From NCBI GenBank assembly GCA_024400115.1, contig JAKSNF010000019.1, positions 1 through 42,705 of the forward strand: DNA of 42,705 bases, in the 5' to 3' direction. Position 1 is the first letter of the stretch, and the number at the start of each line of letters is the position of its first letter. The stretch is from Paludibacteraceae bacterium (GTDB lineage Bacteria > Bacteroidota > Bacteroidia > Bacteroidales > Paludibacteraceae). The translations under genes and the position numbers were made by a program. The notes beneath the pieces are model-generated. The model did no database searches. It saw nothing but the letters and a program-made list of their open reading frames with translations, and was not told the DNA's origin. Shown here piece after piece: positions 15,693-24,989 of this stretch.

Positions 15693-18600
15693 TTATCGCA
15701 GTTCTGCTCCGGTAGCGTTATACACGCGTCCGGCGTTGATGAGGTAGATGTCACCGTTGATGAGCAGTTTCTGGGTCTTATCGGTCGGCAGGTTGTATTG
15801 ACCGATATTGCCATCAAGGTTGGTGGGAGCACCGGCGTTCTTCCGCGTCAATTGCAGATAGAAACGATCCTTATACTCGCCCTTGTTGAGCGTTATGGTA
15901 GCGGGCATTTGGTCAAGCAAGGTTGTTGTTTGTTCAAAGGCATCATACAACTTAACTTCCAGTCCTTCGAGGCTCTTCTCCAACGCAATATCGTACATGC
16001 CATTAGCGGTAACCTTGATGTTCAGCGGAACGAGTTCGATGTCGAGAGGCAATGTGCTACCGGCATAAACGACATTCTCGCTAACGGAGGCTATTTGTGC
16101 GCAGTTCTCGGTAATCTTGGTTAAGTCGAGGTTTTGGTCGAAACCGGTAGTACCGTTCTTGCTGAGACTGATGAAGGTGCGGTCGAGTTGTTCGTCGTTC
16201 TGAACGAGTTCGATGGTCAACATTCCGCCCTTGAAGTTATCATTGGCAGCACCAAAGCGCGGAGCAGAAGTTGGGTGCTCGGTCTTAGAGTACGGATTCC
16301 AAGTTATCGTTCCACCATATTGAGCCATGTAACCATGGAAAGCTTTGAACTCAAAACCTTCCGTTGCTGTAGCCGTATAGCGCGAGCCCTTAGCTGCATG
16401 TTCATTATACTCATAGATGAAGTCCGGTCCATGAAGATAAGTGGCATCTTGGTCGTCTGCTGATTTGATAGTAACATTATTATAGCTCTTGGGAGCAATC
16501 ACTTTCCAGTTGCTATCCTCTGCACGGCGGTTAACGGGTGAGGTGATGTTGCAAGGTTGATTCGGGTAGATAGTCTTACTGGAAGCATCCGTGGACTTAT
16601 TCATCGTAAAGCCTTCAACCAACGAGGGGAAGTAGAAACGTTTCACAAATTTCTGAACAGATTTCTTACCATCCTGACAACCGTCTTCGGTGCCCTCGCA
16701 AGGTTCTTCTACGGTGATGGAGTTCCAACTCAGGCTCTTTTTCTCGACATAGAGAACATAACCCTCACCGGGCATTAACGTCTCGGTAGGATACATCCAT
16801 TCCCAGAAGCTATTGGTTTCCAAGAACCAACCCTTTTGTGCGCGTAGGTCACCGCGGTAGCGCATGATTCCCCAATAGCCGCTTTGAGCGATACGATTTT
16901 CGTCTAAGGTGATGTAGTTCTCTATACCGAAGATGTCGCTAATCTTACACTCGAACGGCAATGCGATCCAGTATTGAGCATCGGGAGTCGTCGTTTTGTC
17001 TTGGTCATTATTCTCCAATTCCAGTACATACATTACGCTTTGGAGACTTTCCAAACGAGCTTTAGCGGAGTCGCTTCCAAAGGTGATTTGCTTAACATCA
17101 CCACCTTCGTTACTTACAAAGAGGATGTCAGAATCTACTTTCTTGACTTCATTTATTTCGCCGCTTGGTTCCCAAGTTGCAGATAAACGATTGGTCTTGT
17201 AATCGTAGATAACACGGAGGGTATAGTTGCCATTAGTTGAACCGGCACCCATAACCACTTTCTGAGCCGGAGTGGATGTACTACGACCGAAATTATCTGT
17301 GGTGTAGCCTAATTGATATAGAATTTGGTTATTGAAGGCTTTGGACTTCAGCAGCACACTGGAGGATTGATGTTGGTTATCAATCTTAACGAAGATGAGT
17401 TTCTCATAAACCCAGTCGGAAACGTCGCTGAACTTACTATATTCCGGATGAGAATTATAATTAGTTTCGTTGAGTTCTTGTGCCGTGCAAGCCTCATCGT
17501 TATATACGTTATCACCTTGGATATTAAGGAAGGAGTTATCTCCTGCACCCTTCAGGATAGCGCGTTCGAAGTGGTTTGTTTGCGGATTATAACCGAAGCG
17601 GAGGTTTACGCCATAGCCGTCCACTGTGATATTACCCGTTCCATCTGTATAGTTATCAGACTCAATCATATTAGCGAGGTTCTCGTTATACTCGTTACCT
17701 ACGCAACCCTTGATATTGAAGGTGGTTTTATCGTTCACCTCCTTCACGTTGGCAACCCAATAGTAGTTATACTTAGCTCCGTTGTACAGCGAGAAGTTTG
17801 TGAACTTATGAGACGCTTTCTTGTAGTCACTCCAACCGCCATCTACACCATCAGTGCGGATATAGTAGTCGCCAGTGTAATATGCAACATCGGTTAGACC
17901 TTCACCATTGGCAGTAATTTTAGCAGTATAAACGGTGGAGGAGTCAAAGGTTGAAGCAGATATAATAGCTTTTTGTGTACCATTGCAGATGATACGAACC
18001 AGACCGGCTTTTGCAGTCTCCTCGGACGCACCTGGAGCAAAGAAAGAAACAGTTTGCGACAAATCTTCTACAGTATTGGAACGATAAACCGTACCATTAT
18101 TCATGTCAATTTCTACATAGTACGCAGTCCAGCAGTTGTCACCTTCACGGTTGATATTTCGCTTACAGCCATTATCGCAGCCCGGATCCGGAGTAATGAT
18201 ATAGCAACCTGAAGCAGTTACTTCGGTCACATCTTTTGTAATATGCCATTGCTTATCATTGTCCATATTCCAAGCATAGATTTGGAAGTTGATTTTGTCA
18301 TCGGTTCCTAATGGGATACGAGCATAAACGCGGTCTTGCTTGTTGGGATCTTCTCCTACATAATCTTTCCATGTCATTTTTTGTGTAGCGTTAATATCTG
18401 TCCCCCAATAGTGGATATAAATCTCGTTGTGGTCGGACCAGCCTAAGTTGCCATATTTTGCTTGAATCATAATGGCGCTGGTTACGTTGATAGTAACAGG
18501 CTTAGTAACAGACTCTGCACCCGGGATGGAGTAGGTAACAGAGATGTTATATGTGCCAGTTCCGGCAGTAGCCGTCACCATGAAACTACGTCCGCGTTGG

Positions 18601-21600
18601 TCGCAAGAGATACCGGTTGCTTCCAAATAATTGAAGCTGATAACCAAGTTATTTGCATCCAGCAATGGGTCTATATCCACTTGCGGACTGACTATCACAC
18701 CTTCACCTTGTACGGCAGAAACTGCTGCAATATCACCAACATAGAGTTTATTGGGACATTCGTCATCCTCTTGTACGGCATATTTGCCATTATCTGCGTC
18801 TTCGCTTACAATCTGCTCTCCAATCGTATAGCAAGTACTTCGGTCAGGTAGTGCTACATCTATGGTTTGCTCCTTATCACTTGCGTCTGCGCCTTTGCCG
18901 TTATTGAGAACGAAGTGGGTGTAACTCGGGTATTTCACATAGAAGATGTGGGCATTGCCTAAAGTGCTAAAGAAACTCTTGCCAGGCCAAGTCTCCTCTT
19001 CACGAGTTGGGTTAGTACCATCTTCCCACATATAGTAGTGATTCATCAGGTTGTAGGCATCGGTAATCGTGATTTCTACAAGGCGATAAATGCTGATAGC
19101 CTTGGTAGCCGTAAAGGTACGACCATTAACCTCTGCTGTAGCCACGAAGGTCTGACGTTGAACATTCTTGTCGGGCAAGGTGTACGTTTCTTGTGCTTGG
19201 TCTCCGCTTCCAATGTTCATAAATACCACAGGGTCGGCACCATCTTTGCTGCGCGTTACGGTAGCGGCACCGTTATAGTTACCGGCACTATAGTAAATGG
19301 TTACATTTTCCGGAACATCCACACCCTCTTGTGCCTCGTCATTATGAGTGCTCCAAGAAGTTGTCAAGTTCAGTGAGGGTTTAGCCACGCCTTGATAGTA
19401 GATAGTCTTTTCCCAAGCTGTGCCAGCAACGCCATCGGACTCATAGAAAGCTTTAACGAGGATAGATGTCTCCGTGGTTGAAGGATTGGTAATTGTCTTC
19501 GTCAACACATCCGTCGTTGCCGCCTCTTCTCCAAATTGATATTTAGCAGTCAAATTGGTTTGTGCAGCCAAAGCGGTAATATCAATCGTCAAAGCCTCGT
19601 CGGTATAAATCTTATAAGGATTAGCCTCGGTACCTTCACCGCTATCAATGAAACTCAACTCGTTTTCGTTGAACATACGTTTTTCGGTAGATGTAGTCGA
19701 AGCCGTCGGCAATGTCGGATAGGTAATCGTCAATTTATTTGTTGATTTGTTATAAGTAAAGGTGTAGTTACCTGCGATGTCAGGAGTGAACTTTGCGTTT
19801 TTATCCGAACCGCCTTTCGCAGCGAAAGCGACCTCGCTGGCTGTACTACGTGTAATAGGAGTAGTAAAGGAAGCATTATTGGTAAGGTAATTACTATTCA
19901 CCAATACGAGGAACTCATAACTCTTGGAAATATCGGTTATGTTGACAACTGTTGAGGCCTCATTGCCATCTCCAAAGTCGAGTTTATGCGCAGTCTTGTC
20001 CCAAATATCGAAGTCACCATAAACGCAGTTATAGATTGGCCAAGTGACGGTCAGTTTAACATTTGCACCGTCAGTAGCATCCACTTTAAACTCATAATCA
20101 CCGGCAACAGTTGGGATAAAGTAAAGTTCGTTATTATTTCCCCCATTGTGCAGTGTCATTGTGCTAGTTCCTTGTATCCAGAAGTGATCATTGTCATTAG
20201 ACCCAAACCAATCATTGCAAGCGCCATCACCTTCTTTATAGTGACGAATCTTGAATTGATATGTGCTTTCTTGTCCGGATGGTTTAATATCTGTATCATC
20301 AACATGAATGGTAAAGTAATACACGTTCTCTGTAGAGTGACCTGCAGCGCGTTTCATCATATTTTTTTCGCTGGTATTCCATCCATCAGGGAATATATTG
20401 TCTGTACCTGCTAAATACCAGTTACTGCTTAGGTCTTCTTTGATATTGACGGTAATTGTACCATCTGCGCCATCAGCCCAAACGGTAAAGGAAGAGCCAC
20501 TACCACTCACGCGTGCTCCGCCTGTGATGGAAAAAGCGCCGTCGTATGTATAACCGGCATTGAGGGTAACAGTAATGGATTGTTTGGAATCAATACCAAC
20601 ATTAGCAACCGATCCCCATGTTTTGGATGTTGAACCAAATTTCAGGCTTGCTCCAGCAGGGAGGTTGGTGTTGATGGTAACGTTGTATTTGTTTTCGGTG
20701 GCGGTTGCAGTAAGAGTAGATGCAGCGGTTGGACGGAACGTGTTGTCCTTAACTGTAGCACCATTCACATAAGTACCTGTTCCACCGGTCCAAGTGCTCC
20801 ATGTATAACCACTCTTGACAGTTGCTGTAATGGCTGTACCTGTGAGTTGCCCCACATTGGCACCGCCACCGGTTACTTGGTCAATACCTGTGCCGGCTTG
20901 AACGGTTACAGAGAAAGTCTTTTCTTTGAACTTTACATATACTTCCATTGTAGCAGAGAGTGAGAAAGAGTAGGTATTGCCGCCATTTTGCAGTTGAGCA
21001 CCTGTGCAGGCAGCATCGCTATACCAACCTTCTACTTCATATCCTGTAGCAGGAGTAGCAGTCAGCGTGAACTCCGTACCTGCTTGGATATTTGTGCCGG
21101 CAGCAGGAGAACTGCTAACAGTTCCTTGTGTTGCACTTTGTGACGAGCAAACGCCCACGGTCAAGTCGTAATAAACGGCTGTGCTTTGGAAAGTAGCCTG
21201 AATAGTGGCGTTATCTGCCGTCGGTTTGAAGGTTGTGGTGGCAGATTGGCCAGAAATAGTACCGCCAGTATAAACCCACTCTTTGAAACCATAACCATCA
21301 GCAGGGGTAGCGGTAATGCTGATACCGGTTACTTCACCCACGTTGGATTGTGCTCCTGTTGGAGAAGTCGTACCATAACTGTCGTTGGAGATGGTAATGT
21401 TGTGGGTATTTTCGGCAAAGTTAGCAACAACTGTACCGGCTTTAGTCGGTTTAAAGGTTGTGCTTGCAGTAGTAGAACTGCCGAACGTACCAGTAGCCGT
21501 GCCAAGCGTCCAGTTTACAAAGTGATAACTGGTTTTAGGAGTAGCTGTGATGTTACCACCGGAAATTTGCCCCATAGCCGTCGCAGTAGTTGGTGTAACA

Positions 21601-22457
21601 GTACCACCGGCTATAGGATTAGCTGTGGCGGAGATGTTATAGGTGTCCTCGTCGAAGAATAGATATATGGTAGTTGCGTCGGAAACGGTGTATTCGTATG
21701 CCGAAGAAGCGTTGCTTGGTGTGGCTTCAGAAGATGTGCCCCAGCCTTTGAAGGTATAGCCTGTGGAAGGTGTAGGTACATATATTTTCGCAGTAGAAGT
21801 GATAACACTGGTAAAAGTTGCAGAAATAAGGTCAGCATCTGTCACACTTGCGGTCGACTCAGCCGATAATTTATAACGTTTTGCTTTGATGGTAGCCGGC
21901 CAAGAACCATAAGCTTTTTCAGTATAAGAACCACCTGCAGCCTTTACCATCACCTTGACGGTTTGGGTCTTGTTGAGGTTTTCATAAGCATTCCAACCAC
22001 CAATATAGGACATTGTGGCTGTTGGATGATTGCTTCCTGAAGCAAGAGTAATCAAGTTCATACTTCCACTCCCCATATTATAATCTTGGGTACTCATAGC
22101 AGATAAATTGGCTTTATCAATCCATTGGCTATAATCATCATATCCTTTTCCTTGATCAGTTCCCCAATCAGCACTATATACTGCAAACCACCAAAGATTT
22201 CCCCAATTTGTATTAAATTTTTTAAACCACAAATTGGTGTTAGAAATATGTGTTGCTGGCATACGAAGCGACGCAGTTCCATTCGAGCCAGTACCGTTAC
22301 CAATAGTTAGAGCGACATTAGACGTCCATGTAGGTTGATTTGTGACATCAATATAAACACGAATATCCGTGTTTGTATTAACACTAAATGCCCACAAATT
22401 ACTTGTCCCCAATAAAGTTAAGAGGAACAAAGTTAAAAACTTGAATGTTTGTTTCAT
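15693..22457 (-). CDS. Giant secreted multi-repeat protein (InlB-type repeats, CBM26-like module, T9SS-like tail)
   Basis: This 2254-residue protein has an Sec signal peptide (MKQTFKFLTLFLLTLLGTSNLWA). Residues about 195-670 carry about six divergent bacterial repeats of the InlB B-repeat/Flg_new type: STGYTFKGWG, KTSYHFVNWTLG, ADGYGFKEWVYTGG, TGYEVEGWYSDAACTG, SGYTWSTWTGGTG. A SusE/SusF-like segment begins near 676 (NWYLAG). About 1125-1215 resembles a starch-binding CBM26 module: MNHYYMWEDG, TWPGKSFF, FVLNNGKG, KEQTIDVALP. A second strand-rich unit (EIYIHYWGTDI) lies near 1340. The end (QKLLINGDIYLINAGRVYN...) matches the T9SS-like tails of the B12-locus proteins. No catalytic domain is visible, so a cell-surface glycan-binding or adhesion role is inferred. 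It lies downstream of rdrB on the same strand. Confidence 0.82.
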   Translation of the reverse strand: MKQTFKFLTLFLLTLLGTSNLWAFSVNTNTDIRVYIDVTNQPTWTSNVALTIGNGTGSNGTASLRMPATHISNTNLWFKKFNTNWGNLWWFAVYSADWGTDQGKGYDDYSQWIDKANLSAMSTQDYNMGSGSMNLITLASGSNHPTATMSYIGGWNAYENLNKTQTVKVMVKAAGGSYTEKAYGSWPATIKAKRYKLSAESTASVTDADLISATFTSVITSTAKIYVPTPSTGYTFKGWGTSSEATPSNASSAYEYTVSDATTIYLFFDEDTYNISATANPIAGGTVTPTTATAMGQISGGNITATPKTSYHFVNWTLGTATGTFGSSTTASTTFKPTKAGTVVANFAENTHNITISNDSYGTTSPTGAQSNVGEVTGISITATPADGYGFKEWVYTGGTISGQSATTTFKPTADNATIQATFQSTAVYYDLTVGVCSSQSATQGTVSSSPAAGTNIQAGTEFTLTATPATGYEVEGWYSDAACTGAQLQNGGNTYSFSLSATMEVYVKFKEKTFSVTVQAGTGIDQVTGGGANVGQLTGTAITATVKSGYTWSTWTGGTGTYVNGATVKDNTFRPTAASTLTATATENKYNVTINTNLPAGASLKFGSTSKTWGSVANVGIDSKQSITVTLNAGYTYDGAFSITGGARVSGSGSSFTVWADGADGTITVNIKEDLSSNWYLAGTDNIFPDGWNTSEKNMMKRAAGHSTENVYYFTIHVDDTDIKPSGQESTYQFKIRHYKEGDGACNDWFGSNDNDHFWIQGTSTMTLHNGGNNNELYFIPTVAGDYEFKVDATDGANVKLTVTWPIYNCVYGDFDIWDKTAHKLDFGDGNEASTVVNITDISKSYEFLVLVNSNYLTNNASFTTPITRSTASEVAFAAKGGSDKNAKFTPDIAGNYTFTYNKSTNKLTITYPTLPTASTTSTEKRMFNENELSFIDSGEGTEANPYKIYTDEALTIDITALAAQTNLTAKYQFGEEAATTDVLTKTITNPSTTETSILVKAFYESDGVAGTAWEKTIYYQGVAKPSLNLTTSWSTHNDEAQEGVDVPENVTIYYSAGNYNGAATVTRSKDGADPVVFMNIGSGDQAQETYTLPDKNVQRQTFVATAEVNGRTFTATKAISIYRLVEITITDAYNLMNHYYMWEDGTNPTREEETWPGKSFFSTLGNAHIFYVKYPSYTHFVLNNGKGADASDKEQTIDVALPDRSTCYTIGEQIVSEDADNGKYAVQEDDECPNKLYVGDIAAVSAVQGEGVIVSPQVDIDPLLDANNLVISFNYLEATGISCDQRGRSFMVTATAGTGTYNISVTYSIPGAESVTKPVTINVTSAIMIQAKYGNLGWSDHNEIYIHYWGTDINATQKMTWKDYVGEDPNKQDRVYARIPLGTDDKINFQIYAWNMDNDKQWHITKDVTEVTASGCYIITPDPGCDNGCKRNINREGDNCWTAYYVEIDMNNGTVYRSNTVEDLSQTVSFFAPGASEETAKAGLVRIICNGTQKAIISASTFDSSTVYTAKITANGEGLTDVAYYTGDYYIRTDGVDGGWSDYKKASHKFTNFSLYNGAKYNYYWVANVKEVNDKTTFNIKGCVGNEYNENLANMIESDNYTDGTGNITVDGYGVNLRFGYNPQTNHFERAILKGAGDNSFLNIQGDNVYNDEACTAQELNETNYNSHPEYSKFSDVSDWVYEKLIFVKIDNQHQSSSVLLKSKAFNNQILYQLGYTTDNFGRSTSTPAQKVVMGAGSTNGNYTLRVIYDYKTNRLSATWEPSGEINEVKKVDSDILFVSNEGGDVKQITFGSDSAKARLESLQSVMYVLELENNDQDKTTTPDAQYWIALPFECKISDIFGIENYITLDENRIAQSGYWGIMRYRGDLRAQKGWFLETNSFWEWMYPTETLMPGEGYVLYVEKKSLSWNSITVEEPCEGTEDGCQDGKKSVQKFVKRFYFPSLVEGFTMNKSTDASSKTIYPNQPCNITSPVNRRAEDSNWKVIAPKSYNNVTIKSADDQDATYLHGPDFIYEYNEHAAKGSRYTATATEGFEFKAFHGYMAQYGGTITWNPYSKTEHPTSAPRFGAANDNFKGGMLTIELVQNDEQLDRTFISLSKNGTTGFDQNLDLTKITENCAQIASVSENVVYAGSTLPLDIELVPLNIKVTANGMYDIALEKSLEGLEVKLYDAFEQTTTLLDQMPATITLNKGEYKDRFYLQLTRKNAGAPTNLDGNIGQYNLPTDKTQKLLINGDIYLINAGRVYNATGAELR

Positions 22458-22547
22458 AATTGTAAAAATTTTAAGGGTTAATATTATTGATTAGTTATTG
22501 TTTTTCTTCCTTATATTACATATACGTGTATGCGCACGTGTACGAGG

Positions 22548-24989
22548 TTATTTAAATCGTTGTTGTTGCCCATTGAGGCGAATGCGTTCAATGTAGTCGT
22601 AAACCGTTTCGTCATTATATTTTCGATGACCATTCTCATCTTTCATTTTCATCATTGCCAATGCTATTAATGAATATTCATTATACAAAGATGTTGCGAA
22701 CACTCCTCGATCGTCAGTATTAATGGACACATTCAATAGGGGCATGTGAGTATCTTTATCAATAGGGCGAAACTTGAAGATTGGATGCTCATCGTAACGA
22801 CTAAAACGTCCTATCTTCAAGTTGGAGGATGGACAGCATTCAATGGCAATGCCTTTCTCAGCGATAAATCTAATCATCTCCTGTTGTATCTGCTCTACAA
22901 TCTCAATTATATTTGCTGGATATTTCTTGGTATATGGCATTCTTCCATTTTCTTTGATATGCGGATTATATAAATATTCATTCAACAAATCTGTTGCCTT
23001 AGTATTATGGCGAGCATTTTCATAAACATCACCCTTACACAGTCGTGTTAACTGCCATATACCAGCATACTTTTCTTGACAAGGAGCATCCCCTCTTAAT
23101 ATCATACTCTGCCAATAATCAATGAGATCAAACTTACCCCCATATCCAATCTCATTATACATAGTAGTTGCCGTTTCCATAAGAAATATAGTAAGGGATT
23201 GGGGCATATCAACATCCCATTCAGCTGCTCGATAATATAACCAAACGCAATTATCTAACAAAGCTTGCTTAGTAATTATCATCTTATAAAATCTTTCTTG
23301 ATAATAATGTTTGGCATTCGTTGATAAAGCGAGTGCATGACCTAAACGAGAATTGGAATCTAAATCTAAAAAACGAACAGCTTCATCAATCGCTCTTAGA
23401 CCATCTACTAAATCATAGAAGTCTTCTCCCACATGATATGTCCTACCAAACAAGCCTTTCTTTTTAGCATATCGAAATGCGTGAGCATAAATCTCTGGTC
23501 GGCATTTTAATTCTGATCCCGCCACGTCAATACCAACAATTTTTGGATAACGATGTTCTGTGGATTTATTTTGCTTTTCGAAAAACTCAATGATTTCACC
23601 AAGTGACTTCTGCACGTCTTTTCTTACTTTTGAATAACGCACACTATTCAAAACATTAGGATTATCATTTTGCTTTAAAAAATGAATAACAAACGATAAT
23701 CTATCCGATATATTTCGAATAACAACATTAGAAGAAAATATTCCCGTATCAAAATTCTTCTTTATTGTTTCCTCAAACTTATTTGGAATTATGCGAGTTT
23801 CTAATGTGTCTTTATTTGTTGTCTCTCCTATAGAAGATTGCACAATCACTTTAGGAGCAATTTCATTATATATAAGCCGACTATAAAAACTATTTTTACC
23901 AATTTGATAATTAGCAAAGTTCTCAAACCCTTTCAAAGAATTGGTTTCTACAATTTCTCTTCTAATATGCGACTTGATAAGAATATATAAATACATATAT
24001 GGGGCGATCTCCAAAACTGAACTATCCAGTCTCTGCCATAGAGAAAAGAAATTATAAAAAAGAGCTCTTTCTCCTTGATAAATTATATTTATATTATCCT
24101 TATTTTCAGTAGTATTAGCTGTTATCGGAAGAGCATAATCAAGGTATTGGTACATCCCAATGGAGAGAGAGTGTTCTTGTAATTCACTTATATCACCTCT
24201 AATCTTATCTTGATAATCTTTTACGACTTCTGGATTATAAAATATTCCTTTAACCTCTTGTAATTCGCCACGTATACCAAACTCCTTTAAAATCACGATC
24301 CGATATAGCAACTCCCTAAGATATGCTGCTGCAACACACATTTGTTTTCTTGAAAAGAGTCGCAAAGTGTTTTGTTGTATAAAATTTAAATCCTTTGATA
24401 TAGCAAAGTAATTTGTGTCAAAATTTGGTTCTTGTCCGTTCATCAAAGATGTCCAATTCAAATGAAAGACATCCACAGAGGCATTATAATGAGAATGAAT
24501 ATCTGACAAACCCTGATATAATATTTCATTCAATCTTCTGTTGTTATGATGCAGTATATCTGACCACAAGAAAAGGTTCCTATTTTGCAACGAGTTGTCT
24601 TCAACATCGCGTTTAGCCAAATAAGCAGCAACCATAGCATCTTCTCCAATATAAGATGTCATTGAACGCCATCTAAATAGGTCATCAAATAACACTTGAG
24701 GTTCCCTATTTTGATCAAGAGTCAACACCTTATCTGCAATTATTGGAAGCAACTGCAACACATTCGCAATATGCGGATATTCCGCATCTGTTTCAACTTT
24801 TAACCAATTATCTCTGAGAATGAGTTCAAGCAACTTCCATTCCGACATAGTGAAAGAAGAACATCTCCAACGTGTTATATCATTAAACACATTAAGATAA
24901 TCATCTTGGGGATTATGTAAATATTGGACGGCTGTCTCAATGGGATAGTCGTAATACAACGTTTGTATGGCTGCTCGTTCGAAATCCAT
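22548..24989 (-). CDS. rdrB: RADAR anti-phage system adenosine-deaminase-like protein RdrB
   Basis: This 813-residue protein shows the metal-dependent adenosine deaminase signature spread across its length. It has HSHYN (about residue 163; H-x-H metal ligands), VGIDVAGSE (about 486), YHVGEDF (about 518; metal His and catalytic Glu), RLGHALAL (about 544), IECCPSSNLKIGRF (about 716) and SINTDDRGVF (about 756; the double-Asp motif). Its length, about twice that of housekeeping adenosine deaminase, and its partner ATPase gene fit RdrB of RADAR. Published work describes a shell-like assembly that deaminates adenosine or ATP to inosine forms on phage infection. It overlaps rdrA by one base in TAATG, implying translational coupling. 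AT-rich composition sets it off from flanking genes. All catalytic residues appear intact. Confidence 0.9.
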   Translation of the reverse strand: MDFERAAIQTLYYDYPIETAVQYLHNPQDDYLNVFNDITRWRCSSFTMSEWKLLELILRDNWLKVETDAEYPHIANVLQLLPIIADKVLTLDQNREPQVLFDDLFRWRSMTSYIGEDAMVAAYLAKRDVEDNSLQNRNLFLWSDILHHNNRRLNEILYQGLSDIHSHYNASVDVFHLNWTSLMNGQEPNFDTNYFAISKDLNFIQQNTLRLFSRKQMCVAAAYLRELLYRIVILKEFGIRGELQEVKGIFYNPEVVKDYQDKIRGDISELQEHSLSIGMYQYLDYALPITANTTENKDNINIIYQGERALFYNFFSLWQRLDSSVLEIAPYMYLYILIKSHIRREIVETNSLKGFENFANYQIGKNSFYSRLIYNEIAPKVIVQSSIGETTNKDTLETRIIPNKFEETIKKNFDTGIFSSNVVIRNISDRLSFVIHFLKQNDNPNVLNSVRYSKVRKDVQKSLGEIIEFFEKQNKSTEHRYPKIVGIDVAGSELKCRPEIYAHAFRYAKKKGLFGRTYHVGEDFYDLVDGLRAIDEAVRFLDLDSNSRLGHALALSTNAKHYYQERFYKMIITKQALLDNCVWLYYRAAEWDVDMPQSLTIFLMETATTMYNEIGYGGKFDLIDYWQSMILRGDAPCQEKYAGIWQLTRLCKGDVYENARHNTKATDLLNEYLYNPHIKENGRMPYTKKYPANIIEIVEQIQQEMIRFIAEKGIAIECCPSSNLKIGRFSRYDEHPIFKFRPIDKDTHMPLLNVSINTDDRGVFATSLYNEYSLIALAMMKMKDENGHRKYNDETVYDYIERIRLNGQQQRFK

